A stretch of DNA of 64,000 nucleotides, from assembly GCF_000715075.1 (NCBI RefSeq), contig NC_134101.1, positions 195,568,103-195,632,102 of the forward strand. The letters are read 5' to 3'. Shown here piece by piece: positions 45,551 to 57,950 of the stretch. Position numbers and translations under genes: made by a program. The notes beneath the pieces were generated by a model. It was not told where the DNA came from, made no database searches, and saw only the letters and a program-made list of their open reading frames with translations. Source of the DNA: Nicotiana tabacum (taxonomy: Eukaryota; Streptophyta; Magnoliopsida; Solanales; Solanaceae). The stretch's first letter is position 1; each line of letters starts with the position of its first letter.

Positions 45551-48183
45551 TGTGAGTTTTGACCCTCCCCAAAATTTTTTATATTTTAGACGTAAATATT
45601 TAATTTAGGCATAATATAGCTATTTCAACTCATTTTTAACTCTACTTATTTTATTGCAAGAAAAATAAAAATTACAAAAATATTTTAGTTTACGCATCTT
45701 TTATAAATTTAATTAAAAAATATACAAAAATAGTAGCTTATTTTTATTTTTATATATATAATCTTGAAAATACAAAAATAGTTTCATATTTTATTATAGT
45801 TTAGTTCAATTAATTAAAATTAGTTTTATATTTTTATATTATAATTGTATATAATTTTAGAAGGAGGAATTAGTTTTAGGTTGGTTTATCCCGTCTTTAT
45901 AAATCTTGTAGTCCATTTTTTAGTCTTTGGCCTAATTCCCTAGCCCATAATTCCTAGGCACATACCCCTAACCTAATCTCTACCCCTATATATAGTATCT
46001 AACATCTAAAATAGAGGGGGATCCCTACACTCTATGAAATCAGCCGCAGAACCTGGGGGAACACCTGAAGCTCCTTCTTCTTTGAAGCAAAAACCAACGA
46101 CCCTTAGTTTCTTCTTCTACACACCCTAACCTTCGCACCTTTACAACACACAGACCCCCCACATCGGCAAACCTGCCCTTTCTCCTTCATCCAAGCAACT
46201 CCAGCTTCTCTTAAAAGCCACCAATGCTTCTGCCATGAGAACCCATTGAAGCATCACTAAAAGGCACCAAAAACAACATGAAAATAGCTCCAAAAACGAG
46301 CTGAAAATCCAGTTTGAAATCAGCCACTATCTTCCATGAAAACCACCCCAACATTGCCCTTGAATCTCCATTAAAAAAGCCTCAAAATCCAGCCATGAAA
46401 AGCCACAAAATCTGCTCGAAATCACACCCAAATGGCTCCAAAACGAGCTGAAAATACTGAGAAAAGCGGCTCCAAAACAGTTGCATTGCTGCTGCCGAAC
46501 AGCAACCAAACAGCCTCGAAATAGCTTCAAAAACGCAGCAAAAAAATAGTATCAATACCCCAGCGAAAATCAGCCAAAAACAACCTCGAATATGTCCCAA
46601 AAATAGAACAAAAAGTCCAATGAAACACTGTCGAAAAGCAGCTGAAAACATGCATAAAGCTCAATCCAAAATCATTGAAGCACCATAATGTTTCTCCAAG
46701 GTTCAGTTACTTGAGCTCGATCGGTTTCGAGGTCGCCAACACGGTTCATTGGCTTGATTCAAATCTTGTTGAGTTTTGCACAAAAAGTCCGTTTGGAGCA
46801 CTTTGTTAATAAGGTCAGGAAGTTTTCACATTATTAAAGGTCCATTATTTCTACCTTTCTTTACTATTGTTAGTTGAATATTGTTTGTTGTTTGTCTCTG
46901 TTAAACCATTTGATTGCTTCATGTGGTTAAAGATTTTGAAAGAATATTATATTGTTTGTTCCCTATTTCGTTCATGAGATTTATATGGTCAGTGAGTTTA
47001 TTCGTTTAAGATAAAAGATTAAAATTGAATTAAGTGCAAATTTTGTGAAATGGACATCATGAAGAATTAGGCTTGGGCTAGTATTATGTTTAATTCTTTT
47101 ACATCCTTTCTTTCTCTTTCTTTCTTGTTGTTAATTATTTGAGTTCATAATTGTCTTGAATGCATAGTTGTTTGTCTGTTTATGGTGGTCATATGATATG
47201 AAGGGATATAAGGGGTTTCGAGTAATTGGATTATTATTGGTTCTAAATAATGGTAATTGGGAGATATGGGCCGCATTATATCCAAAGTCCGTTAAATAAA
47301 AAAACGTGGAAATAACAATTGTGTGAGGGAGTGAGGCAAGTCGCGAACTAATTCAAAGACTCGTCGCAAAAGAGAAAGGAAAGAGTGAAAAATAGATAAA
47401 ACAAATGTCTCAATTGCAAGAGACAAATAATTAACAATATCTCTAGTATACTCTATGCGCGTATTAACCAATAAACCATCGTGATTGTGGATATTGTTCC
47501 TGCGGCATGGTTACGATATGTGAATCTCAATTCGGGGGTGCATTTTATGTAACTCGATTATAACAACTTTGAATAATGAAATCCTTTGCAATTAGAAATC
47601 GAGGCGCGCCATTTAGCGAATTTCCATGGCCCTTGCGAAGTTGCAACTTAGTAATTGCTTTAGGAGCGTTAGTTTAATAATATTACTTTCCTAAATTCGG
47701 GTGCGCATTTATGTGACCCAAATCCAAATCACAACGATGCTAAAATATGTCAAAGATCACGGGTGCATTTATGTGACGTGGTTTGAGACATGTTTTAATG
47801 ACGTTGCAATTTTCTCTAAAAAATGAATAAAAGCGGTTATAAAGTTAAAGTTATACCATAGGCTAAAACATGTATTAAAATCAAGTAAATAGGCCGATTA
47901 TAACAGTTGAGCGACCGTGCTAGAACCACGGAACTCGGGAATGCCTAACACCTTCTCCCGGATTAACAGAATTCCTTACCCGAATTTCTGTGTTCGCGGA
48001 CTGCAATACAAAGTCAATCTTTTCCTTGATTCAGGATTTGAACCGGTGACTTGGGACACCATAAACTATCCCAAGTGGCAACTCTGAATTTTTAATAAAA
48101 ATAATCCCGCTTCGATTGTCACTTTAAATTGGAAAAAACTCCCTTATACACCCTTCCAGGTGTAGGAAAAAGGAGGTGTGACA
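45551..48183 (+). repeat. 5' LTR of the Ogre/Tat element (+), 2.6 kb
   Basis: Starts TGTGAGTTTTGACC at 45551 and ends AGGTGTGACA at 48183, four bases before the primer site. A TATA box lies at 45986-45995. Its first 450 bases do not visibly match the 3' LTR at 63534 beyond the first six bases. Confidence 0.7.
45984..45997 (+). promoter_or_regulatory. TATA box of the Ogre/Tat LTR (+)
   Basis: CCCTATATATAGTA lies about 435 bases into the LTR, after a CCTAATTCCCTAGCCCATAA stretch. Position and sequence suit the LTR promoter. Confidence 0.65.
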
Positions 48184-48187
48184 GCTC

Positions 48188-48205
48188 TGGCGACTCTGCT
48201 GGGGA
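48188..48205 (+). promoter_or_regulatory. Primer binding site of the Ogre/Tat element (+)
   Basis: TGGCGACTCTGCTGGGGA four bases after the LTR end. This type of primer site is known from Ogre elements, where it is assigned to a tRNA-Arg; the tRNA identity is not checked here. Confidence 0.8.
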
Positions 48206-49314
48206 TCGAACCCAGAATCTCTGGTTCAGGGTTTAAAATTCGAGCTTAGATGAATTGTTTTATTTGGTTTTATCTGTTACCTGATTTTATTACATGTTTT
48301 GGCCTAATGTGTTAAATGTTGCTTTTACCGCTTTGATATTATCTGAACTGTACAAAAACTGTAAACCCTTCTTTTCTCATCTTCGGGGATGTGCTCGCTG
48401 GTTGAGACTCCCAATTCTGTTAGTGTCATACCTTAAAATAGGAAAGAGGCTCGGACAAGTTACTAAGCCGGATGGCCTTTTGGTTCCCGGTACGTAGCCC
48501 CCTCCTCGGCTCGAGTCGTCCGCTCGGGTACACAGTCTAGAACACATACCCAGGTTTTTGAACCTAGAATAACTCAGCCTCATGTCGGATCCCTAGTAGG
48601 AACGTTTGTTTCCAACATGTGCATTTGAATTTGGAGACTCAACACATGGGGTTGGGTCTGTCTAGGACAGGTGTACCCGAAATGTAAAGACCATTATGAT
48701 GCATCTTACTTGCTACTTGTGCATTCATTCGCTTCGGATTTGCATGTTGACCGGCTTATAAAAGTTTAGAAAGGTTAATGAGAGGGTCAAGAGGGATAAA
48801 TGCCTATTTTGAAAAACCAATGTCCCAAAACATACCGAAACTCTACCGAAATTTTGGAAAAAGGGGAATTTTGTGGTTTCCAAAGAAAAGAAAAAAAAAG
48901 GGAAATCTTTGTGTTTTAGAATGGAAAAACAGTTGGTTTTATTTTGTCAAAATTGCCCGAACTATGCCAGTTTGATTCTCACAAGGTGTGAGATACGTAG
49001 GTAACCCCCATCGGGTCCAACTTCCTTTTTGCAAAAATAACCCAAAAAACAAAAAATTTATTTTTATGGTTAAGGTGATGCCATTTTGTCAAAAATAGCC
49101 GATTGTCCCCAAAAGGATGTTCGCCTTCGGTCTCTTTTTCAAATTTTTAGCAAGTTAGCGAGCACAGCCTTAAAATCTTTCCCCGGAAGTGTTGAAAGGT
49201 CGTATTTGCAAAGCTGGGTTTTACTTTTGAAATAAAAATTTGAAAAAGTGTCAGCTTTGTTTTTGAGTCAATTGAATCGTGATTTTTGCTTAATCACCCT
49301 AATAAATGTGCAGA
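48206..49314 (+). other. Leader between primer site and ORF1 (+)
   Basis: Noncoding, 1.1 kb. It includes an A/G-rich stretch (48880-48910) and a TACGTAGGTA module (48961-49020). Short frames within it have no known domain. Confidence 0.6.
48961..49020 (+). repeat. TACGTAGG module, copy 1
   Basis: ACTATGCCAGTTTGATTCTC, then a short gap and GAGATACGTAGGTAACCCCC. It lies between primer site and ORF1. Consensus parts: AACTA(C/T), TGATTC, and GATACGTAGGCA(A/G)CCT. Confidence 0.8.
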
Positions 49315-51344
49315 ATGAGCACAAGTCAGAATTTGCCAATAACAATCGTGAACAATATCCCTTTGGAGTTGCATATGTGGTGGGACGATCTGGGTAAATC
49401 GGGACAAGACACGATCAATCAATACTTGGGAGGCCTCACTGGGTTGCTGAAGATCAATCCTATGGGGGACATCATAAAGGCATTGGTTACATTCTAGGAC
49501 CCGGCCCACAATGTATTTCATTTCTCAGATTTTGAACTTACCCCAACATTGGAAAAAATAACCGGATATATTGGGCGTCCCAAAGTTCCTCTGAGACACC
49601 AGTACCTGATTGCTCCAAGGGCCGTAGCCGTACACAGGTTCCTAGACTCTTTGAAAATAAGCAGGGGGGTCCACAACCCAGACTTGGCAGTTGGTTTTTG
49701 TACTTTGCAGTTTATATACAACAGATATGGTCATATAGGGGGGTTCAACAAGCCGAAAAACAAAATCTGCAGCAATGGAAACCGCCTTAAGTGGGAAGAA
49801 CATAGGTGTTTTGCTTTTATGGTGGTCTTTTGGGACTTTTGGTGTTTCCTAGAAAAGATGGAAATATTGACATACGAGTAGCCGGGGTTGTCAGCACTTT
49901 GCTTACTCAGGCCAACAACACCCTCGTACCCATGATAGTAGCTGAAATCTTCCGCGCTCTCACAGCCTGTAAAGCCGGAGGAGACTTTTTCGAGGGGTGC
50001 AATGTGTTGTTGAAGATGTTGATGATTGAACACCTATGCCATCGTCCTCAATTTATGAGTTATGGGTCGACAAAGAAAACATGCATAGAAGAATTTTATA
50101 TGAGGGTTGATGGGATCATCTTGCCATAAGGTGTCATAGAGTGGGTAGCGCGCCTCCGTTCCATCACTGCAAACGAAATAGAGTGGACATTTGGATGGTT
50201 GCCTGTGGATGAGATCATATACATGCCAGCCACCGGGCCTCATTTCCTCTTAATGGGACTCAGGAGTATCCAGCCTTATGCCCCATATCGGGTTTTGAGG
50301 CAGCTGGGGAGATGCCAAATAGTTCCGAGAGATGAAGATCTTAGTGCCCAAGTAGTCGAGATCGTACCTAATGGTCAGTTTCATGAAGCAGCAATCCGCC
50401 AAATTTGGAGCAAATGTCAATACTTAACAGCAAATACCTGTGTACGTGATCGATCTAAAGGTGAAGTTTCATCAGGGTACCTGGCTTGGTATAGAAGAGA
50501 AATTGAGTTTGGGAGGCCGGCCAAAAGACCTCACCTTCATGAATTCGTCGAGGCGTCACAAGAACAATGGGCTGGGTTGGCCAAGGAGAATGAGTACAGG
50601 GCCACAATAGGAAAGTTGGAGAAACAAGTCAAAGAACTTCAATTCGAGAAGAGCTTGCAAGCTGCGGGGGACGAAGGTGAAAAGAAAAAGCTAGCTAAGG
50701 AAAACGAAGCCCTTCGAGCCCAAATTCAGGAAATGAAAGTAGCGACAGAAAACCCCGCCCGAAGTGCCAAAGATGAAAAACTTATAGGTAACCTGAGGCA
50801 GAAAGTGAGTGACTATAGTTTTGATTTGAACAAAGCAGAAAGTGAACTAGCCAGGGCTCGAAAGCAATTGGCTAAAAATGCGGATGAACAAGCATGCCTG
50901 GTTAAGTAGTTTAAAGAAAAGTATGACAATGAGGTCGTGGGATTAAAGAAAAGAGTCGTTGCCGAAGAGAACAAAGTGATCAAGCAGGAGAAAGACATTA
51001 AGATAGAAAGAGAACATTGTTATATAGCATTGGCACAATTAGAAATGGATTTACAACAACTTCAGGAGCAGAATCATGTGGTCGAGCAAACTTTGGAAGC
51101 CAGGGCCCAGCAGATCGAGTGTTTGTTGCAAGAAAAAGGAGTCATAAGAGAAAGAATTAGAACCATAGACGATTACATCGTTGTGAAGTGCCAAGCCTGT
51201 GAGGATATTACTCACACCACCTTCTTCGCGGCAGTGAGGACATTTGTTAAACAGATAATGAGTGACTTGGATAGACTTCAAAGGGATCTTGCATATAGGC
51301 CCGCGGCGAGAACGAATGATGTCCCACAGGTACCAGTAGCATAA
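49315..51344 (+). pseudogene. ORF1 with plant-mobile-domain-like region and coiled coil
   Basis: Starts MSTSQNLPITIVNNIPLE. In-frame stops fall at 49495-49497, 50127-50129 and 50907-50909, with a frameshift between about 49800 and 49880. The first half (WWDDLG, the FELTPTLEKITGYIGRP block, FGWLPVDEIIYM, LRQLGRCQIVP) resembles the plant mobile domain found in ORF1 of Ogre-like elements and in some transposases. The second half (from about 50580) is a long Glu/Lys/Gln coiled coil. The role of Ogre ORF1 is unknown. Confidence 0.75.
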
Positions 51345-51640
51345 ATGTATTCATGATTTTTCATTTGAGTCTGTATTTCCTTTTTTGTTAGAGTTTGTCA
51401 GTTGTTTTGAGTTTGTATTTTCTTTCTGCTGGAGTCTGTCAGTTGTTTTCGAGTATGTATTTTCTTTTGTGGTAGTATGATAGTCTATATTTGGAGTCTG
51501 TATTTTGTCCTTGCATCAGAGTCTGTTAGTTTCTTTTGGAGTCTGTTAGTTTTGAGCCTTTGTAATCAAAGAATTTTCTTTTTATGAAAATTGAAAATCC
51601 CAAAAATATTTTATTATTTACTTTCACACTTATCTCCCAG

Positions 51641-51700
51641 AACTATGCTCAATCTGATTCATGCGGGATCATGATACGTAGGCAATCTCCATAGGATTCG
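51641..51700 (+). repeat. TACGTAGG module, copy 2
   Basis: GAACTATGCTCAATCTGATTC, then GATACGTAGGCAATCTCCAT and AGGATTCGA. It lies between ORF1 and gag, just before an A/G-rich tract. Confidence 0.8.
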
Positions 51701-51704
51701 ACCA

Positions 51705-51905
51705 TGCATAAAAAAAGAGAGAGGAAAAACAAGAGAAAAAACAAGAAAAGAAAAGAGAGGAAAAACAAGAGAAAAACAACAAAAGAAAAGAGAGAAAAGA
51801 AACCATGGGGCGAAAACCAAGAGAGATCAAGCAAGGAAAGGTAAGAATGAAAAAAAAAAAGAGAAAAGAGAAGTTTCAAACGAAAATAAGGGAAAGTCAG
51901 GATGA
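51705..51905 (+). repeat. Purine-rich (A/G) low-complexity tract
   Basis: Repeated AAAAGAGAGGAAAAACAAGAG words for about 100 bases, then looser A/G-rich sequence. A similar tract lies at 59480-59615. Both sit beside copies of the module. Confidence 0.85.
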
Positions 51906-52048
51906 CGCAAGCAGCTGATCAAATGCGTAATAGAAACGGTTAACTGCTTAGGTGCATTCATTCCCCAAAATGTGTGGTTACTAATCTGTTAAAGCCCTAA
52001 TCGCTAACAAGGTTGTTGTTGATGTATTGAGTCCAAGCAGGTGGTTAG

Positions 52049-53935
52049 TTGATTGGCATTCTGGAAACTCACTCCTACAACACCCGATCAAAAGACAAGC
52101 TGAACATGGCCAACCAAGAACCGGAGGCAAGTATTGTTGATCTGTCAAAAGAGGTGGAAGAATTGGATGTTAATGCGATGGAGGAAGAGATGTATAAGTT
52201 AAAGCACCAAATGGCTGAAATGTACCAAGCCTGGGCAAAGGGGCATTTACCACCGGTCTATCCTGCCAACCCAGCTTATATCCCACCATTGGCTCAACCT
52301 TAGGAACCTCCCACTATGAACTCGTCTCCGTCCTTTCCCCTCTACCAATAGTGCGATGGCACCACTTCCCATACATCACAAGCTCCACCACCCAAACAAG
52401 TCCCATACCCTCCTCCACCAGTCACGCCCGTCTTTGTGGCACCTCCACCTGCTGCATTACACCGGTCTTCCAGTGAGCCTCTTTTCTTGACTCACGATAA
52501 CCAGTATTATCCCCCTGAGCCCTCCTTGAAAGTGTCGGAACCATATTCTTACACCCCTCATCTTGATTTCCCGGCAGAGACCGAGAAGCCACCCAAAAAT
52601 CCCGAACATGAGGAGATGATCAGAAAGGTCAAAAGCTTGGAACAATCGTTCAGAGATATGAGGGGGTTGGGAGGTCAAGTAAGTGTGGCCTATAAGGATT
52701 TATGTCTGTTCCCAGATGTTCAGTTACCAGCAGGGTTCAAGATGCCTAAGTTTGATATGTACAACGGGCATGGTGACCCAGTAGCACACTTAAGAGGATT
52801 TTGTAGCAAGATGAGAGGGGCAGGCGGAAGAGATGAATTACTGATTGCATACTTTAGCCAAAGTCTGAGCGGATCGGCATTGGAATGGTATACCAGACAA
52901 GATCATAATAGGTGGTACACATGGGACGATTTGGCCCAAGCCTTCGCCTGCCATTTTCAGTACAATCTTGAAATTATCCCAGACCGTCTGCCATTGATGA
53001 AGATTGAGAAAAAGCCTAGTGAGAGTTTCAGGGAATATGGATTCCGTTGGAGGGAGCAAGCAGCGAGGGCTGACCCTCCGATGAAAGAAAGCGAGATGGT
53101 TGATTATTTCTTGCAGGCCTTGGAGCCCACTTATTTTAGTCACTTGGTATCATCAGTGGGCAAGTCCTTTAATGAGGTTGTAAAAATGGGAGGCATGGTA
53201 GAAGAGGGACTCAAGTCTAATAAAATCAAGAACTACTCAGCAATTAAAGCGACCACCCAGGCCATTCAAAACGGTACTGGGGGTGTACTTGGGAAGAAGA
53301 AGAAAGAGGATGTTGCGACAATTGAGTCGGGAGCTTGGGTCGGATCCAGGGGCCCTTCACATTACTACAACCAGCCTCGACCCTATCACCAAACTTACCA
53401 CCACACTCCATATGGTCTACCACAACACTACTACACCCCGCCAGGTCCATATTTTTCTGTCCATCATACACAAACATACACTCAACCTCCCGCTCACGCG
53501 CAATGTCGTGCGCCAGCTCCACAAAGTATCTACCCAGCTCCACAAAATGCCTATCCACCCCAAGAGCCTACCGAAATCCCCCTGGAATAGGTTTCCGGCC
53601 CAATCAAGCCACCAAGAATGAGAGGTTGCAGAAGAAGAAGACTTTCACTCCATTGGGAGAATCCTATACCAGTTTGTTCCGCAAGTTGAGGCAATTGGGT
53701 ACGCTGAGTCCGATCAAACCAAAATTTCCAAATCCTCCCCCGAGGAATCTTGATCACTCCGTGAGCTGCGAATATTGTTCTGGTACCCCGAGGCATGACA
53801 CAGAGAAGTGCTGGCAATTGAAAACAGCTATTCAAGAGCTATTGATACTAATCGGATTGAAGTCCAAGCTTCGGAGGCACCTAATATCAACCAGAACCCA
53901 TTGTCAGCTTATCAAGAGACGAATATGATTAAGAT
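52049..53935 (+). pseudogene. Ogre/Tat gag (+)
   Basis: Begins MIGILETHSYNTRSKDKLN, with stops at 52301-52303 and near 52364, then open from 52367 to 53590. The capsid core reads a MYNGHGDPVAHLRGFCSKM block, LSGSALEWYTRQ and SFREYGFRWREQAARADPP, the Tat gag pattern. A Tyr/Pro/His-rich segment follows (53360-53570). After a frameshift near 53585 the zinc knuckle reads CEYCSGTPRHDTEKCW (53767-53815). Another shift near 53830 leads into a linker. Confidence 0.83.
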
Positions 53936-55609
53936 AGTGCATAAGGAAGGGGAGCCTAAGAAGCCTTCGCAAACTGTCATGATGATTCGGTCCAGTGAAG
54001 CTAGGTCGTTCGAAAAGTCAACAAGTGAGAAGTCTGCGATCAAGTTGAATAGGGAAAATAGCGAACCATTTGTGGTGGTCAAGAAGGGTTCCTCAAGTGA
54101 CGTTGCAGGGAAACATGAAAAAGTAAAAGTGGTTGTGCCAGGAGTGGCGAACAAGCATGTTGTAATTGTGGAAGGTGCTCGCATAGACCCTGTCATTATC
54201 AAGCCGGTAACTCAATTACCAATAGTCAACAGCAGGGCGGTCTCATGGAATTATGAACGAATGACGGTGACTTAAAGGGGAAAGAAGTTAAAGAAGAAGT
54301 ATGTGAGACCCATGGTTTGACTCGATCGGGGAGATGCTTTGCCCCCGAAGAGTTGAGAAAAGCTAAAAGCTCCAAAGACAACCCAGTATTGGCGAAGAAA
54401 GCTGTGACTGAGGAAGAAGCAGAAGAGTTCTTGAGAAAGATGAAAGTGCAGGATTATTCTATTGTGGAGCAGTTGAGGAAGACACCGGCTCAGATTTTAT
54501 TATTGTCATTATTGATCCATTCAGACGAGCACCGTCGAGCTTTGATTAAGATCCTGAATGAGGCCCACGTTCCTGACAAAATCTCGGTAAACCAATTGGA
54601 AAAGATAGCTAACAAGATATTTGAGGCGAACAGAGTCACTTTTTCTGATGATGAGTTGCCCATGGAGGGTACCGAGCACAATAGAGCCCTCTATCTGGTA
54701 GTGAAATGCGAAGATTCCGTGGTTACTCGGGTACTGGTTGACAATGGTTCCAGCGCGAACATTTTCTATCTCTCCAATCTGAACAAGTTGAAGGTGGATG
54801 ATGAAAGAATTCACAAGAACAGTATCTGCATTCGAGGCTTCGACGGTGGGGGGAAAGATTCAGTCGGGGACATAGTGCTTGAGCTTACAATAGGGCCAGT
54901 TGAATTTACCATGGAGTTCCAGGTGCTCGATGAGGCTGTCTCTTACAATCTGCTGTTAGGTCGACCCTGGATTCATGCTGCCAAAGCAGTCCCGTCTACT
55001 CTATATCAAATGGTCAAGTTTGAATGGGATAGACAGGAAATCATTGTGCATGGCAAAGATAATTAGTGTGTTCCAAGCGATGCCATTGTTCCGTATAGAG
55101 TTCGAGGACGACAAGGGGCCATGGGTTTATCAGGTTTTTGATACGGTATCGGTAGAGAAAATTCCAGAAGGGAAGTGCATTCCAACCCCTAGGATAGCTG
55201 TCGCGTCAGTCATGGTAGCTACCAAAATGTTGAAAAATGGTTTTGTACCAGGCAAGGGTTTGGGTGCATCTCTGCAAGGTATCGTATAGCCTGTGTTTCT
55301 CCCCAAAAACTTGGATACGTTTGGTTTGGGGTTCAAGCCCACAGTTGCGGACGTGAAAAGAGCTAGAAAGTTGAAACAGAGGGCATGGGTCCTCTCAAAG
55401 CCCATCCCACGGCTCTTCAGATTATTTGTTAGGCCTGGCACCAAGAAACGCCCAGTGGAAACAGTTCCTAGTTCAGTGTTTGATGTAGATAGAGATTTGA
55501 TTGAAAAGTTCAAGAGGTTATTCGCCGATGTGAACATGTTGGAAGCTGGAGAGGGTTCGAGTAAAATGGATGTGCAGTTTGTTGGGCCCAGTGCAAAGAT
55601 TAACAATTA
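53936..55609 (+). pseudogene. Linker, aspartic protease and G-patch domain (+)
   Basis: A linker with RAVSWNYERMTVT ends at a TAA at 54273-54275, followed by a frameshift. The protease frame (54317-55066) has the catalytic LVDNGSSANIFYL and the second strand NLLLGRPWIHAAKAV. After another frame change a G-patch block reads KNGFVPGKGLGASLQGIV (55233-55289), ending in a TAG. The conserved FGLGFKPTVADVKRARKLK segment continues to 55609. G-patch domains bind RNA and are fused to proteases in some retroviruses. Confidence 0.78.
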
Positions 55610-55645
55610 GGAAGCTACTCCTCTCCCCACGAGGAATGAGTTTTG

Positions 55646-55824
55646 GTAGTTTGCTTTGATTTTCTTTCAGTTTATCTGGATTATTCCAGGGTTGTAATTT
55701 AGATTCTAGGTTCCGTCCATTTGGATGTATAAACCTTGTTATCTTTAATTTTAATGAAATGAAATTTCCATTTTTCTTCCTTCCTGATAGTTTTATTTTT
55801 GTTTTTCTTTTCTTCCTTGTACAG
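55646..55824 (+). other. Possible intron between protease and RT (+)
   Basis: GGTAGTTTG at 55645 could be a 5' splice site. A long T-rich tract (55770-55820) ends in TTCCTTGTACAG at 55824. The segment is T-rich and noncoding and lies between the protease/G-patch end and the acidic RT linker, where Ogre elements are known to carry a spliced intron. Splice sites are predicted by eye only. Confidence 0.45.
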
Positions 55825-55849
55825 TTCTTTTTATGTTGGCTTCAATGAT

Positions 55850-57950
55850 ATGACATGCATGAGGAATCTCTGGCCCAGTCTTAAAAGTCAATCTAATTCT
55901 GAAATAGTAATTCAAGAAATAGAGTGTGATGGTGAATCGGAATATGACGAGGATGAAGCCTTTGAAGAGATTAGTAAAAAATTAAGCCATTTTGAAGAAA
56001 AACCCAAGCCTGACCTGAGTGATATAGAAGTAATCAATTTAGGGGACCAAGAAAATGTCCAGGAAACTAAAATAAGTGTCCATCTTGACCCGCAACTCAG
56101 AGAGGAGATAATTAAAGCACTGTTCAAGTATAAAGATGTTTTTGCATGGTCCTATGACGACATGTCGGGTCTAAGCACTGACTTGGTGGTTCACAAATTG
56201 CCCAATGACCCGACATTTCCCCCTGTCAAGCAGAAGGTGAGGAAATTTAAAACTGATATGAGTGTAAAGATTAAGGAAGAGGTCACCAAACAGTTCGAGG
56301 CCAAATTCATTCGGGTCACCCGGTATCCCACCTGGTTAGCCAATATTGTGCCTGTGCTGAAGAAAGATGGCAAGACCAAGGTGTGTGTTGATTATTGAGA
56401 TCTCAACAAGGCAAGTCCCAAGGATAACTTACCATTGCCGAACATCCATATATTGATCAATAATTGTGCCAAACATGAGCTTGGTTCTTTTATGGATTGT
56501 TATGCGGGCTACCACCAGATCTTAATGGATGAGGAGGACGCAGAAAAGACGGCATTCATCACACCATTGGGAACATACTGCTATCGGGTCATGCCATTTG
56601 GTTTGAAAAATGCTGGGGAAACCTACATGAGGGCGATGACGACGATATTCCACGACATGATACACAGGGAGATCGAGGTTTATGTGGATGATGTAATTTT
56701 AAAGACTAGAAAGCAGTCTGACCATGTCAGAGATCTAAGAAAGTTCTTCAAAAGTCTTCGCAAGTACAATCTCAAGCTCAATCCTGCAAAATGCACGTTT
56801 GGTGTTCCGTCTGGAAAGTTGTTGGGATTCATAGTCAGTCGCCGAGGTATTGAATTGGACCCATCAAAGATCAAATCTATCCAGGAATTGCCACCCCCAA
56901 AGAACAAGACTGAGGTGATGAGTTTGTTGGGGAGATTGAATTACATCAACAGGTTTATTGCTCAACTCACGATGACTTCTGAGCTTATCTTCAAACTGTT
57001 AAGGAAAGATATTGCGGTCAAGTGGATAGATGAATGTCAGGAAGCATTTGATAAAATAAAGGGGTACTTGTCAAAACCACCTGTGTTGGTCCCGCTAGAA
57101 CCAGGGAGACCTTTGATTCTGTATTTGACGGTCTTGGACAATTCATTTGGATGTGTGTTGGGACAACATGACATCACTGGCAGGAAGGAGCAGGCCATAT
57201 ATTATCTCAGCAAGAAGTTCACATCTTACGAGGTTAAGTACACTCACCTTGAGAGGACATGTTGCGCCCTGACTTGGGTAGCACAGAAGTTGAAGCACTA
57301 TTTGTCATCTTACACTACTTACCTCATCTTTCGTTTGGATCCGTTAAAGTATATCTTTCAGAAACCTATGCCTACAGGTAGGCTCACAAAGTGGCAAATC
57401 TTGCTCACAGAATTTGACATCGTCTATGTGACTAAGACTGCAATAAAATCCCAGACATTGGCCGATCATTTGGCTGAGAATCCAGTGGATGAAGAATATG
57501 AACCTCTGAAGACTTACTTCCCTGACGAAGAAGTCATGCATATTGATGAATTGGAACAAATTGAAAAGCCAGGATGGAAACTTTTCTTTGTTGGGGCTGC
57601 TAACATGAAAGTCATTAGGATAGGAGCGGTACTTGTTTCTGGAATAGGGCATCACTACCCTGTTACGGCTCAGCTTCGGTTCTACTGTACTAACAACATG
57701 GCTGAATACGAGGCATGCATTTTGGGTTTAAGGATGGCTGTGGATATGGGTGTCCAGGAAGTCTTGGTCTTGAGTGACTCGGACCTTCTGGTGCACCAGA
57801 TTCAAGGGGAATGGGAAACACAAGATTTAAAACTCATACCATACCGACAGTGCTTGCAGGATCTTTGTCAATAGTTCCAATCAATAGAGTTCAGGCATAT
57901 TCCAAGGATTTACAATGAGGTTGCCGATGCTCTAGCTACTCTGGCATCAA
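55850..57950 (+). pseudogene. Ogre/Tat reverse transcriptase, RNase H and archaeal-type RNase H (+)
   Basis: An acidic linker (55900-56060) leads to FAWSYDDMSGLSTDLVVHKL. A TGA at 56396-56398 replaces the Arg of the VCVDYRDLN block. RT continues: a MDCYAGYHQILMDEEDAEKT block, FGLKNAGETYMRAM, the catalytic YVDDVILKTR, LGFIVSRRGIELDP. RNase H has LDNSFGCVLGQHD. The second RNase H has WKLFFVGAANM (Val in place of the usual Asp), CTNNMAEYEACILGLRMA and VLSDSDLLVHQI. A TAG at 57872-57874 interrupts just after it. Confidence 0.88.

Larger units (their letters stand above)
51345..52048 (+). other. Noncoding spacer between ORF1 and gag (+)
   Basis: Contains GAGTCTGT(A/C)(A/T)(T/G)TT repeats (51367-51550), a module copy (51641-51700) and an A/G-rich tract (51705-51905). 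No coding frame is convincing. Confidence 0.7.

Noticed and set aside
46382..46651. 89-codon frame on the - strand in the LTR
   Set aside because: It is low-complexity Phe-rich coding opposite an A-rich LTR segment, with no domain.
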